In this document: one piece after another, positions 52,162 to 61,489 of the stretch
Layout: each line of letters opens with the position of its first letter
Position numbering within the stretch: position 1 is the first letter of the stretch
NCBI RefSeq assembly: GCF_963678425.1
Contig: NZ_OY782857.1
Location: 221,001 to 285,000 of the forward strand
Direction of reading: 5' to 3'
DNA: 64,000 bases
Origin: an uncultured Bacteroides sp.
GTDB taxonomy: Bacteria > Bacteroidota > Bacteroidia > Bacteroidales > Bacteroidaceae
Translations under genes and position numbers: made by a program
The notes under the pieces: model-generated
What the model saw: only the letters and a program-made list of their open reading frames with translations
What the model was told of the DNA's origin: nothing
The model's database searches: none

Positions 52162-53154
52162 ATGAAAATAGGCTCTATAGACTTGGGGGAACGCCCCATA
52201 CTTCTGGCTCCGATGGAGGATGTTACTGATATTGCTTTCCGACTGCTGTGCAAGCAATTCGGGGCAGACATGGTGTATACTGAATTTATTTCCAGTGATG
52301 CGCTGGTTCGTTTCGTAAATAAAACAACGCAGAAACTCACTATCAGTGAAGAAGAACGGCCGGTTGCCATGCAGATTTACGGCAGAGAAGTAGAACCTAT
52401 GGTGGAAGCCGCAAAAATTGTGGAAGCTGCCCACCCTGATATTCTGGATATCAACTTTGGCTGTCCGGTGAAAAAGGTTGCCGGTAAAGGCGCCGGAGCA
52501 GGAATGCTGCAAAACATCCCTAAGATGCTTGAAATAACCAAGGCAGTGGTTGATGCCGTTAATATTCCTGTTACCGTAAAAACCCGTCTGGGTTGGGATC
52601 ATGACAGTAAGATTATAGTGGACCTTGCCGAGCAATTGCAGGACTGCGGTATTGCCGCACTGACCATTCACGGAAGAACACGCAGCCAGATGTATACAGG
52701 CGAAGCTGACTGGACACTTATTGGCGAGGTGAAGAACAATCCCCGCATGCATATCCCCATCATTGGTAATGGCGACGTTACCACTCCGCAACAGGTGAAA
52801 GAGTATTTTGATCGTTATGGGGTAGATGCTATTATGATTGGCCGTGCTAGTTTTGGCCGTCCATGGATATTCAAGGAAGTGAAACACTATCTGGAGACAG
52901 GAGAAGAGCTTCCTCCCCTCACCTTTGAATGGAGAATGGATGTACTACGCGAGCAGGTGAAACAAAGCATTGAAAGACTTGACGAACGCCGTGGAATTAT
53001 TCACGTCCGCCGGCATTTGGCAGCTTCTCCCCTATTCAAAGGAATCCCAAACTTCAGAGATACCCGCATAGCCATGCTGAGGGCTAATACACAAGAAGAG
53101 CTGTTTACTATATTCGACCGGGTTATTGCTGAACACGACAAGGCAGCACTCTGA
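52162..53154 (+). CDS. dusB: tRNA-dihydrouridine synthase (DusB type)
   Basis: FMN enzyme that reduces uridines in the D-loop of tRNA. The 330-residue protein is taken from the ATG at 52162 (MKIGSIDLGERPILLAPMED); an ATG two codons earlier is possible. The TIM barrel carries LLAPMEDVTDIAF (FMN), the catalytic Cys in DINFGCPVKKVAGKGAGAGM, VKTRLGWD, IHGRTRSQMYTGEADW and IGNGDVTTPQQ, and a helical C-terminal tRNA-binding domain. It has its own promoter and terminator. Confidence 0.94.
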   Translation: MKIGSIDLGERPILLAPMEDVTDIAFRLLCKQFGADMVYTEFISSDALVRFVNKTTQKLTISEEERPVAMQIYGREVEPMVEAAKIVEAAHPDILDINFGCPVKKVAGKGAGAGMLQNIPKMLEITKAVVDAVNIPVTVKTRLGWDHDSKIIVDLAEQLQDCGIAALTIHGRTRSQMYTGEADWTLIGEVKNNPRMHIPIIGNGDVTTPQQVKEYFDRYGVDAIMIGRASFGRPWIFKEVKHYLETGEELPPLTFEWRMDVLREQVKQSIERLDERRGIIHVRRHLAASPLFKGIPNFRDTRIAMLRANTQEELFTIFDRVIAEHDKAAL

Positions 53155-53209
53155 CAGAATTTTAATTTCATATAGAACAGTTCTTTGTTCTTGCATAAAA
53201 AATCAAAAG

Positions 53210-53247
53210 AATCCTTTCACAGTTACAAAAGTGAAAGGATTTTTTCT
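53210..53247. terminator. Terminator after dusB (convergent with the PAP2 gene)
   Basis: AATCCTTTCAC (53210-53220) pairs perfectly with GTGAAAGGATT (53231-53241), loop of ten bases, followed by TTTTTCTATTT. The T run reaches the stop codon of the leftward PAP2 gene. Confidence 0.88.
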
Positions 53248-54211
53248 ATTTAAATAGCGGATAGGCAAACCACTTCTTATAAATCTTTGTAACAAGTACA
53301 TACATAAAGAAGGCTGAAATAAATCCTACAATTGAATCAATCAGATAGTGAGCCTGGATGTAGACCGTAGCACAACAAAGAAGGAAGTAGAATGGTAAAA
53401 GGAAAGAGCCCAGTTTTCTACTCACACGGAAGGCAGAGATCATCAACAAGGTTGAAATTGCAACGTGTGAGCTGGGGAAAGCAGCAGTAGGCCGTTCTCC
53501 CACCTGTTGCGACGCATCAACCAAGCTATAAAAGAATCCGTGCTGATAATCAGGTCCGGAAAGCAATTCGTGGTGTGTATTAAAGTAATTACCAATAGCC
53601 GGGAAAATTCCGTTTGTAACATTATCCATTCCAATAGCCGGGAAATAGAACTGAGGTCCGGCAACAGGAACAAAGATATAGATGAAATAATAAATAAAAA
53701 AAGAGGTTACAATCACAAACGACCATTTCTCAAACAAATCAAATCTGCGAAAGAAATAATATATTCCTACGACAGCAATCATTGGATAATAAGAAAAATA
53801 GCCTAAGTTCAACGGTTCGCTTACCCACTGGTAAGGAAGATGCTTAGAGAACTCTACTGCCGGCTGACATCCAAAGATAAACTGTTCCGTTGAAGCAAAT
53901 AAATGATCTAAGTTAGTGAATAACCGATTAAACTCAAAGGTGTCGGGATACCAGTAAGACAGTAACCCCATCTGAACTATGATTCTAACAAAAGCGGAAA
54001 ACTTACACGGTGCAAGCCGATAAAGGTAAATTAAGCAGAAGGTTGTCAAAGTAATTAAAATCCGATCCCACAACATTTCCACCGGATGGCTCATCTGAGG
54101 AAACATAAAGAGAATCAAAATTGATGTCAGAAGATTATATATCAATGAAATCTTCTCAACCGCAAATAACCCTTTCGGAGTTTCTACCTTTTTAAATATA
54201 TCTAAAGCCAT
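53246..54211 (-). CDS. PAP2 superfamily membrane protein, Aur1-like
   Basis: A 321-residue integral membrane protein with about six to seven helices. The active-site motifs lie in the C-terminal half: AAFPSSHVAIS (His) and QAHYLIDSIVGF (His and Asp), in the form found in the PAP2_3/Aur1-like subgroup that includes inositol phosphotransferases acting on ceramide. Several Bacteroidota make ceramide and inositol lipids, so a lipid phosphotransferase or phosphatase is plausible; no substrate is proved. It overlaps the upstream SDR gene by 10 bp, so the two are coupled. Confidence 0.82.
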   Translation of the reverse strand: MALDIFKKVETPKGLFAVEKISLIYNLLTSILILFMFPQMSHPVEMLWDRILITLTTFCLIYLYRLAPCKFSAFVRIIVQMGLLSYWYPDTFEFNRLFTNLDHLFASTEQFIFGCQPAVEFSKHLPYQWVSEPLNLGYFSYYPMIAVVGIYYFFRRFDLFEKWSFVIVTSFFIYYFIYIFVPVAGPQFYFPAIGMDNVTNGIFPAIGNYFNTHHELLSGPDYQHGFFYSLVDASQQVGERPTAAFPSSHVAISTLLMISAFRVSRKLGSFLLPFYFLLCCATVYIQAHYLIDSIVGFISAFFMYVLVTKIYKKWFAYPLFK

Positions 54212-55233
54212 CCTTCTTTTTTATACCAATCAATAACTTGTTTAACTCCTTTCTCCAAATGATACTGAGGTGTATATCCCAAATCATTTACCAAAGGGGC
54301 AATATCACATTGCCAGTTCCTCTGTTTCATTATCTTATATTTATCGCCATTCAGAGTACTACTCTTCCCTGAATAAGATGCGAAAAATTCAGCGCACAAA
54401 GATATAACTTTTAAAATAATTAATGGGCATTTAATATGTATTACAAAAGGATTACCTAGCTCTTTTTGAATTAAATCCGAAAAATCCCTACTTGAATAAA
54501 CATTTCCATCGCTTACAAAGTAAGATTTCCGGCAAACATCTTTTTGAATTCCGAGGAAAATTGCCTGAGCCAAATCAGCAACATAAATAAACGTAAGTAG
54601 CTGTTTACGCAATCCGGCAGCAAAGTCCACATGCTTCTGAATAGATTTTGCCATCAAGAAATAATCCTTCTCGCGAGGACCATAAACTCCCGTAGGACGG
54701 TAAATAAGATAAGGGAAATCAGGAAGGCTCTGAATGTACTCTTCCGCATGAAGTTTACTAAGACCATAAGCAGTATTAGGCTTAGGAGCATCTTCTTCAG
54801 ATATTGGCTCCAGCCCCTTTTCATGAATAGGCCCGAAAACACTTAAGGAACTTAAGTAAATAAACTTATCGGGAGTCATACCCAGCAGATTCAGAGTCTC
54901 AATAAAGTTTTTTGTCCCAGTATAATTCACTTTATCAAAATCATTCTTATTCTTGCATTTTGTTACACCTGCCGTATGTATAATATAGTTCCATTTTCTA
55001 TTAGTCTCCTTAAAGTCAGACAGTTGTACCTTAAGTGTTGCAGGGTGTGCAAAATCCAGTTCAATCAGATTAATATTAGTAGCTTGCAATCCTTCCAGAC
55101 TACTTGTTGCCCTTACTCCAGCCCACACATCGTATCCCCTTTTCAAGGCTTCCTTTATTAAGAAATTACCAATAAATCCACTTGCTCCGGTTACTAAAAC
55201 ACTTCCGTTCATACCAATCTGATTCTCTGTCAT
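54202..55233 (-). CDS. NAD-dependent epimerase/dehydratase (extended SDR)
   Basis: A 343-residue extended short-chain dehydrogenase. The nucleotide-binding GASGFIGNFLIKEALKRG (about 16-33), the YGLSKLHAEEY catalytic Tyr-Lys pair (about 156-166) and VYGPREKDYF are intact. It could act on a nucleotide sugar, a sterol-like substrate or a long-chain keto compound; ceramide reductases of bacteria belong to this broad group. An internal ATG at codon 8 (MNGSVLVTGASG) may be the true start. Overlap with the Aur1-like gene suggests a joint lipid pathway. The likely promoter lies 140 bp upstream. Confidence 0.85.
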   Translation of the reverse strand: MTENQIGMNGSVLVTGASGFIGNFLIKEALKRGYDVWAGVRATSSLEGLQATNINLIELDFAHPATLKVQLSDFKETNRKWNYIIHTAGVTKCKNKNDFDKVNYTGTKNFIETLNLLGMTPDKFIYLSSLSVFGPIHEKGLEPISEEDAPKPNTAYGLSKLHAEEYIQSLPDFPYLIYRPTGVYGPREKDYFLMAKSIQKHVDFAAGLRKQLLTFIYVADLAQAIFLGIQKDVCRKSYFVSDGNVYSSRDFSDLIQKELGNPFVIHIKCPLIILKVISLCAEFFASYSGKSSTLNGDKYKIMKQRNWQCDIAPLVNDLGYTPQYHLEKGVKQVIDWYKKEGWL

Positions 55234-55376
55234 TACTATTTAAGGGCTCACTCAATAACCATCTTAGAATTATCTCCGTAATATCCTCAAAAGAGTAAAA
55301 CATTTAATCACAAGTATACTCTATTAAAACCGGAGCAAATAACATTCTATCACTATTATTTTACTAATCTGTTTGG

Positions 55377-55384
55377 CAAAGATA
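55377..55384 (-). promoter_or_regulatory. Probable -7 box for the SDR-PAP2 pair
   Basis: On the minus strand TATCTTTG fits TAnnTTTG but lies about 140 bases before the SDR ATG, giving a leader of about 135 bases. No clear -33 box. The leader contains no recognisable riboswitch. Confidence 0.4.
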
Positions 55385-55512
55385 ATATTTTAATTCATTT
55401 TATGAATTGAATCACATATTTTTCGAATATATAAAAGAACTTTCTCAAAAATGACGCACATCAAAAGCAATAATTTATTTACTTTGTAATCAGAACCAAA
55501 AAAAATCCATTT

Positions 55513-57666
55513 ATGGCAAAAAAAGATAAAAAGAAAGCAGGAAAAAGAATGAAGAAAGCCCAATTGGCAGAATTGCTAATGAATCTGTTTCAAAGTAAAT
55601 CGGCAGAAGTTCTTCCTTTAAAATATATTTTTGCAGAATTGAATTTAATCACGCATCCTCTCAAGATGTTGTGTATGGATATTCTTTACGAGATGCTTGC
55701 GGATGATTACCTTTCCGAGGTAGATAAAGGAAAATACAAACTGAACAACCGCGGAACAGAGATGACAGGTATCTTCCAACGCAAAAGCAATGGAAAGAAC
55801 TCTTTTATCCCCGACGGAGGCGGAGAACCAATATTCGTGGCAGAGCGTAATTCTGCTCATGCAATGAACAATGACCGCGTGCGTATGGCTTTCTATGCAA
55901 AACGTAAGAACCACGAAGCAGAAGGGGAAGTTATTGAAATTCTGGAACGCGCTAATGACACTTTTGTAGGGACCTTAGAGGTTGCTAATTCTTATGCATT
56001 CCTTGTAACAGAGAACCGTACGCTTGCCAACGACATCTTTATCCCAAAGGAAAAGCTTAAAGGTGGAAAAACTGGTGACAAAGCTGTGGTTAAGGTCATT
56101 GAATGGCCGGATAAGGCAAAGAATCCCATTGGTCAGGTAATAGATATACTGGGAGTTGCCGGAGAGAACACAACAGAGATGCATGCCATCTTAGCTGAGT
56201 TTGGCCTTCCTTATGTTTACCCAAAGACTGTTGAAGAGGCTGCTGATAAGATTCCTGCTGAAATATCGGAAGAGGAAATTGCCAAACGGGAAGATTTCCG
56301 CAATGTAACAACATTTACCATTGACCCTAAAGATGCAAAAGACTTTGATGATGCCCTTTCCATCCGCAAAATAAAAGACGGACTATGGGAAGTCGGAGTT
56401 CATATTGCCGATGTATCTCATTATGTAAAAGAAGGAAGCATCATTGATAAAGAGGCTGAGAAACGTGCAACATCGGTTTATCTGGTAGACCGCACCATCC
56501 CTATGCTACCTGAACGTTTATGTAACTTCATCTGCTCGCTTCGCCCTAACGAAGAGAAGCTGGCTTATTCTGTAATCTTTGATATTACGGAAAAAGGAGA
56601 GGTAAAAGATTCCCGTATTGTGCATACTATTATTAAATCGGACCGACGTTTCACTTACGAAGAAGCTCAAAACATTATTGAGACAAAAGAAGGCGATTAT
56701 AAAGAAGAGGTTCTGGCAATGGATCACATCGCTAAAATTCTCCGTGATAAAAGATATTCAGCCGGAGCCATAAACTTTGACCGCTATGAAGTGAAGTTTG
56801 AAATTGACGAGAAAGGGAAACCTATCAGCGTTTATTTCAAATATTCTAAGGACGCAAACAAATTAGTTGAGGAATTCATGCTTCTGGCAAATAAAACTGT
56901 GGCAGAGAAAATTGGAAAAGTTCCACAAGATAAGAATGCAAAGGTATTACCTTATCGTATTCATGACTTGCCAGACCCCGATAAACTAGACAACCTATCA
57001 CAGTTTATCGCTCGATTTGGATATAAACTCCGCACAAGTGGCACAAAGACTGATATTTCAAAGTCTATTAACCACCTGTTAGATGACGTTCAAGGGAAGA
57101 ATGAAGAGAATCTTATTGAAACAGTATCAATACGTGCAATGCAGAAAGCAAAATATTCCGTTCACAACATTGGACACTATGGACTTGCTTTTGATTATTA
57201 TACTCACTTTACTTCACCAATCCGTCGTTTTCCGGACTTGATGGTTCATCGTCTGCTTACCAGATATCTGGATGGAGGAAGAACTGTTTCAGAAACCAAA
57301 TATGAAGATCTTTGTGTACACAGTTCTGATATGGAACAAATTGCAGCAAACGCAGAACGCGCTTCAATTAAATATAAGCAAGTAGAATTCATGAGCGAAC
57401 GTCTTGGACAAACTTTCGACGGAGTAATTTCAGGCGTTACAGAATGGGGATTATATGTGGAACTAAATGAAAACAAATGTGAAGGAATGGTTCCTATTCG
57501 TGACCTGGACGATGACTATTATGAATTTGATGAAAAGAGCTACTGTTTGAAGGGTCGTAAGAAACATCGGACATATAGTTTGGGAGATTCTATCACAATA
57601 AAAGTTGCACGCGCAAACATAGAAAAGAAGCAGCTTGATTTTGCTTTAGTTGATTTAGATAAATGA
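55513..57666 (+). CDS. rnr: Ribonuclease R
   Basis: Processive 3'-to-5' exoribonuclease able to degrade structured RNA. The 717-residue protein starts with a lysine-rich stretch (MAKKDKKKAGKRMKKAQLAE), then a winged-helix domain, cold-shock domains, the RNB catalytic domain with the four-Asp site in FTIDPKDAKDFDDALS (about 271-286) and HIADVSHYVKEGS, and a C-terminal S1 domain (FDGVISGVTEWGLYVELNEN). A near-consensus -7 box TTACTTTG (55479-55486) precedes it. It stands alone, or leads the lipocalin gene 82 bp downstream. Confidence 0.95.
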   Translation: MAKKDKKKAGKRMKKAQLAELLMNLFQSKSAEVLPLKYIFAELNLITHPLKMLCMDILYEMLADDYLSEVDKGKYKLNNRGTEMTGIFQRKSNGKNSFIPDGGGEPIFVAERNSAHAMNNDRVRMAFYAKRKNHEAEGEVIEILERANDTFVGTLEVANSYAFLVTENRTLANDIFIPKEKLKGGKTGDKAVVKVIEWPDKAKNPIGQVIDILGVAGENTTEMHAILAEFGLPYVYPKTVEEAADKIPAEISEEEIAKREDFRNVTTFTIDPKDAKDFDDALSIRKIKDGLWEVGVHIADVSHYVKEGSIIDKEAEKRATSVYLVDRTIPMLPERLCNFICSLRPNEEKLAYSVIFDITEKGEVKDSRIVHTIIKSDRRFTYEEAQNIIETKEGDYKEEVLAMDHIAKILRDKRYSAGAINFDRYEVKFEIDEKGKPISVYFKYSKDANKLVEEFMLLANKTVAEKIGKVPQDKNAKVLPYRIHDLPDPDKLDNLSQFIARFGYKLRTSGTKTDISKSINHLLDDVQGKNEENLIETVSIRAMQKAKYSVHNIGHYGLAFDYYTHFTSPIRRFPDLMVHRLLTRYLDGGRTVSETKYEDLCVHSSDMEQIAANAERASIKYKQVEFMSERLGQTFDGVISGVTEWGLYVELNENKCEGMVPIRDLDDDYYEFDEKSYCLKGRKKHRTYSLGDSITIKVARANIEKKQLDFALVDLDK

Positions 57667-57748
57667 TTAAAAAATAAAATTTCACATTTTAAATTTCGAT
57701 AAAACCATTTTCTACCGGAATTGTTTCTTAAAGTATAAATAAGGAAAT

Positions 57749-58219
57749 ATGAAGAGAGCCCCCAAAATAGATGCTGTGCCCTATATTGAAATTGATAGAT
57801 ATGTAGGTATCTGGTATGAGATTGGCCGATACTCTCACTGGTATGAGAAAGGTATCAGCAATGTTTCAGCTGAGTATATTCCAAAAGATGGCTATATAGA
57901 TATAATAAACCGATATGAAAAGTCTAATAAATACGGCGAAATAAAAGGAAAGGCTTATGTTATTCCGGACTCCGGAAATGCTAAGTTTAAAGTACAATTT
58001 CATTGGCCGTTTAAAGGTAATTATTGGATTATTGATTTTGACAAAGATTATCAGTGGGCTGTTGTTTCTAATCCATCTCAAACTAATTTATGGATTCTTT
58101 ATCGCAAACCTATAATAGATAATGAGAAGCTCCGTCCGATAGTTTATCGCCTTGTCAATCTCGGATTTGAACTAGCTAAAGTGCATTGGACAAAACAGAC
58201 AGACAGACCTAGAAAATGA
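57749..58219 (+). CDS. Lipocalin family protein (Blc-like), without signal peptide
   Basis: A 156-residue lipocalin with the GxW motif in DRYVGIWYEIGRYSHWYEKG (about 17-36) and the strand pattern NVSAEYIPKDGYIDIINRYE, FKVQFHWPFKGNYWIIDFDK, YQWAVVSNPSQTNLWILYRK typical of Blc/apolipoprotein D. Most bacterial Blc proteins are outer-membrane lipoproteins; this one has neither signal peptide nor lipobox at its ATG and none upstream in frame that I could find. It overlaps the next gene by four bases (ATGA), so the two are co-translated. The ligand is unknown. Confidence 0.88.
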   Translation: MKRAPKIDAVPYIEIDRYVGIWYEIGRYSHWYEKGISNVSAEYIPKDGYIDIINRYEKSNKYGEIKGKAYVIPDSGNAKFKVQFHWPFKGNYWIIDFDKDYQWAVVSNPSQTNLWILYRKPIIDNEKLRPIVYRLVNLGFELAKVHWTKQTDRPRK

Positions 58220-58686
58220 AAACAGTAATATTAGAAGAACAGGAAAAAATTGAAGGAATCATTTCCCGATGTGATATATGCTTTGTAGGGATGGTTGACA
58301 GTCAGAACGCTCCTTATGTTATCCCTATGAATTTTGGATATAAGGATGGGGTTATTTATTTGCATTCCGGTCCCACCGGGCATTCCATAGATATACTACA
58401 GCATAACAACAATGTTTGCATAACATTTAGTATTGATCACGAACTGGTATTTCAGCATCCAAAAGTTGCCTGCAGCTATCGAATGAAAGCTAAGAGTATA
58501 ATATGTCGTGGTAAGGTACACTTCATTGAAAATCTGGAAGATAAACGAGAGTCCCTAAATATTATTATGAGCCATTATTCAGACAAAACCTTTGAATATT
58601 CAGACCCCGCAGTGAAGAATGTGAAGATCTGGGAAATTCCAATTGACAGCATTAGTGCCAAAGAATACGGGGTTCCACACAGATAA
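58216..58686 (+). CDS. Pyridoxamine 5'-phosphate oxidase-family flavoprotein (NimA-like)
   Basis: A 156-residue split-barrel flavin-binding protein. The N-terminal part (CDICFVGMVDSQNAPYVIPM NFGYKDGVIYLHSG) and the VACSYRMKAKSIICRGKVHF region resemble the NimA subgroup of 5-nitroimidazole reductases and related FMN/haem proteins. Whether it reduces nitroimidazoles is not known; most chromosomal relatives have no proven role. It is coupled to the lipocalin gene by an ATGA overlap and ends before a strong terminator. Confidence 0.85.
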   Translation: MKTVILEEQEKIEGIISRCDICFVGMVDSQNAPYVIPMNFGYKDGVIYLHSGPTGHSIDILQHNNNVCITFSIDHELVFQHPKVACSYRMKAKSIICRGKVHFIENLEDKRESLNIIMSHYSDKTFEYSDPAVKNVKIWEIPIDSISAKEYGVPHR

Positions 58687-58725
58687 TAAGAATTTATTAG
58701 TAATAAACGTTGTGAACAACACAAT

Positions 58726-58760
58726 AAAAAAGTGGCGATAGTATTATCTGCCACTTTTTT
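58726..58760 (+). terminator. Terminator after the NimA-like gene
   Basis: AAAAAAGTGGC (58726-58736) pairs with GCCACTTTTTT (58750-58760), with a further GATA/TATC pairing inside the loop. The flanking A and T runs make it usable in both directions between the convergent flavoprotein and gldN genes. Confidence 0.85.
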
Positions 58761-58826
58761 ATTCCTTTATAAACTAGAGTTAACTATTCACTCTTACATA
58801 TTCAGTGTACCCTCTACGATAAATCT

Positions 58827-59891
58827 CTACCTTCTTTGACGACGTACAGAAGCTTTAGGAGCAGAAGAGGATGAGGAGCTTTCCTTCTTAACCTTTACCT
58901 TAGGAGTCGTTTCACTTTTCCTTCTGGAGCTCTTTTTTACAGATTTATCAGTTGTTATTACAGCAGACTTCTTCATTTCTACATTTTTCTTCACTGCTAC
59001 CGTGGTAGTATCAGAAGAGCTCACCCACAGATGTTCTTCAAACGCCTTTAGCTGACCTTCTATCTTTTTCTGCTCTTTGACCATAGCACTATCCGTAGTG
59101 CAGTACTGTGCAAGAGTTTGATTCAACATATTGGTTGTTTTATAGATATCCCCTTTATATTGACGGGTAGTGAAATAATCATCCATGCTTATACTTGCCG
59201 TGTTATTCAAATTGCTGGTCATCACATTCATTCGTGCCAGGTAAGGACTAAGATCACTATAGTTTAACCAGAACATAGGATATTTAGTTATATCCATTGA
59301 AAAATCACCGGAACGATGAAGTACAGGGCAGATGGCAATCACTTTTGAATTATAGGTAGACGAACATTGATCAAAATACCATACTTCTTTCATAAAATAA
59401 CTGAGCACCTCATTACTTGGTATATCACTATTATCTACAGAGTAAAGAGTATCTTTACTTCCACTTTCTTTCTTTGTTTGATAATAGATGTGGAAACGAT
59501 CGAGTACATCTTTCAGCTTTACTTTACTTTCTGCTGTCAGCACTTCATTACCATCCAGCCTATATTCATAAGCAGGAATCTTCCCGTCTGCCAGTAACTT
59601 AAAGATAAGAGTGAAAAGATTCATTCTATCACCAATAGGTTCAACCGGGTAATATAATGCAGTATTCTTCTCCTTCTTTAAATCAAGGGCCCTATAAATC
59701 TCCCTTTTCCAGGGTACTTCCTGAGGCATTGCAATTTGTCCGGTATATTGTGTTTGCGCTCTTACAGAAAGTGTAGATCCACTGGATTCTTTTGCCTCTT
59801 GCTTAGCTTTACGCGCTTTTGGTTGCGCTGTAGCCTGATGTATACCAAGTGCAGTGCAAAGAAAAACCATGATACATATAAAGCGTTTCAT
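58827..59891 (-). CDS. gldN: Type IX secretion system protein GldN/PorN
   Basis: Periplasmic partner of the GldK ring in the type IX secretion system. The 354-residue protein has a signal peptide (MKRFICIMVFLCTALGIHQA, cut near ATAQ) and the GldN domain (VPWKREIYRALDLKKEKNTA, YPVEPIGDRMNLFTLIFKLL, VWYFDQCSSTYNSKVIAICP). The last 50 residues are Lys/Ser/Arg-rich low complexity (KKSSRRKSETTPKVKVKK, six Ser in a row, end SVRRQRR), an extension I do not associate with PorN or GldN. It is the last gene of gldKLMN, 14 bp after gldM. Confidence 0.93.
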   Translation of the reverse strand: MKRFICIMVFLCTALGIHQATAQPKARKAKQEAKESSGSTLSVRAQTQYTGQIAMPQEVPWKREIYRALDLKKEKNTALYYPVEPIGDRMNLFTLIFKLLADGKIPAYEYRLDGNEVLTAESKVKLKDVLDRFHIYYQTKKESGSKDTLYSVDNSDIPSNEVLSYFMKEVWYFDQCSSTYNSKVIAICPVLHRSGDFSMDITKYPMFWLNYSDLSPYLARMNVMTSNLNNTASISMDDYFTTRQYKGDIYKTTNMLNQTLAQYCTTDSAMVKEQKKIEGQLKAFEEHLWVSSSDTTTVAVKKNVEMKKSAVITTDKSVKKSSRRKSETTPKVKVKKESSSSSSAPKASVRRQRR

Positions 59892-59905
59892 ATATTCGTA
59901 TTTTA

Positions 59906-61474
59906 TTAATTTACAATTACTTCTAGAGTTGTAGGTAGCAAGCGTTCAATACCATCAGGACCAACCGCTTTCACACGTGAAATATAGAATCGTTTTCCGC
60001 GAGATAATTTACGGAATACATCTCTTTGTCTGGCAGAGAATTTACTTCCAGCTGATACCTCTGGTACAGCATTTCCCATATTATCAAAGAAAATAGTTTC
60101 AAAATTAAGAACACGGAAATTCACATTCAGCAATCCATCATCTATAGCAGCCCCAATACCCTCAGTACCCATCAAAAGAGCCTTCGAGAAACCAGTTCCT
60201 CCACGATATCTTTTAGGATTCCCCGCAGTACCTTCATATTCAATAAATGGCATTGGATCAGGCAACTGACGTACCCGATATTCAAAATTGCCCATCAGTT
60301 GAGACCTTCCTCCCACATTTGCCGTAACAGCAAAGTTTGTCTGACCAACTTTGGAAGGACGGACTATATATCCTCCAGACACTGCTCTTATTGATCCATT
60401 TCCATTTGTTACCGTCATTTGCACGTTCTGACTTGGAACTCCCGGAACGGAAACGCTCATTGGATTGTCATATCCAGCATAGAGCACATTCATCATTGTA
60501 GCCGAAACAGTTGCCGACGGATCTATGACCGTATATTTCTGAGAGAAATTACGTCTTAGAATATCTCCGTTACCCCGGTTTAATTCCAGATAACCGGTCA
60601 AATTAAAGTTGCCAGTGCTATTACAAATTGTTTCATAAAACCCATTCCGTCCAGCAGGCAATAATCTGTTTCCAATATATACAGAAGGTTTTTGCGTGGA
60701 ATCGACCGCTGCCAGGATAACCTGAGCACTGAATTTTCCTCCTCGAACAATTGTCTGAGCATTAGGAATAACATAAGCATTTACCTCATTTACACGAATA
60801 TCTCTTACATCGATATTTTTCACTAATGTATGCAACACCTCCCCTTCAGCGTAACGAATGTCATTTTGTAACTTAGTCAGTAAAGTAACAGCCGCTGCTA
60901 CAGGAGTATTCTCAAAAATATATTCCTGCCAGTTTTTTCCTATAGTTGTTGCTCTTCGGGGAACCTTCGTACTAAGATTATTATTAATAATCTGCTTCTG
61001 CGTACTATCAACAACCATAGTAAGAATCGCTTTTCTATATTTGTTTATCGCATTGTATAATCTCTTCCCTTGTCCGGTACCCGGAGCTAACATTACAAAA
61101 TTTGCAGCTTCCAGGTCTTCCTTATTCTTCACATCCCTTACATTAGCTTCATCACCATCAGCAGCCTTAACTATTTTGAATTTCAATTCATCAACATATT
61201 GATAAAGAGAGTCGGACATTTTTCGTACATACTGAGCTTTATTAAACCACTCCTGTACCTTTTCCGGATTCTTTGCCAGAAAATCGGCCATATCTTTATA
61301 CAATGACTTATTCTGTGTTGTTGAATTAGCCGTAGATCTATTCAAGCTCTCATCTACCAGTGAGAAGCCATTTAGCACATCCGAGGAAACATTCAAAGCC
61401 AACAAAGCCATCAGAACGAGATACATTAAGTTTATCATCTTCTGCCGTGGAGACTCTGGTCCAATTGAAGCCAT
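59906..61474 (-). CDS. gldM: Type IX secretion system motor protein GldM/PorM
   Basis: Long periplasmic rod of the type IX motor, anchored in the inner membrane with GldL. The 522-residue protein starts MASIGPESPRQKMINLMYLV with one membrane helix (about 13-30, including MYLVLMALLALNVSSDVLNG, the family signature), then four periplasmic beta domains. The length equals characterised GldM/PorM (about 515). It should transmit the motion driven by the proton gradient to the outer-membrane parts. It lies 15 bp after gldL and 14 bp before gldN. Confidence 0.95.
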   Translation of the reverse strand: MASIGPESPRQKMINLMYLVLMALLALNVSSDVLNGFSLVDESLNRSTANSTTQNKSLYKDMADFLAKNPEKVQEWFNKAQYVRKMSDSLYQYVDELKFKIVKAADGDEANVRDVKNKEDLEAANFVMLAPGTGQGKRLYNAINKYRKAILTMVVDSTQKQIINNNLSTKVPRRATTIGKNWQEYIFENTPVAAAVTLLTKLQNDIRYAEGEVLHTLVKNIDVRDIRVNEVNAYVIPNAQTIVRGGKFSAQVILAAVDSTQKPSVYIGNRLLPAGRNGFYETICNSTGNFNLTGYLELNRGNGDILRRNFSQKYTVIDPSATVSATMMNVLYAGYDNPMSVSVPGVPSQNVQMTVTNGNGSIRAVSGGYIVRPSKVGQTNFAVTANVGGRSQLMGNFEYRVRQLPDPMPFIEYEGTAGNPKRYRGGTGFSKALLMGTEGIGAAIDDGLLNVNFRVLNFETIFFDNMGNAVPEVSAGSKFSARQRDVFRKLSRGKRFYISRVKAVGPDGIERLLPTTLEVIVN

Positions 61475-61489
61475 AATTATCTACTATAT

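Noticed and set aside
52096..52887. Long open frame (263 codons) on the minus strand opposite dusB
   Set aside because: It lies wholly antisense to a clear dusB gene, has no recognisable domain and its composition follows from the dusB codons.
53174..53191. Dyad AGAACA-N6-TGTTCT after dusB
   Set aside because: Short, single, in a convergent 3' region; no regulator context, and the perfect terminator 20 bp on explains the gap.
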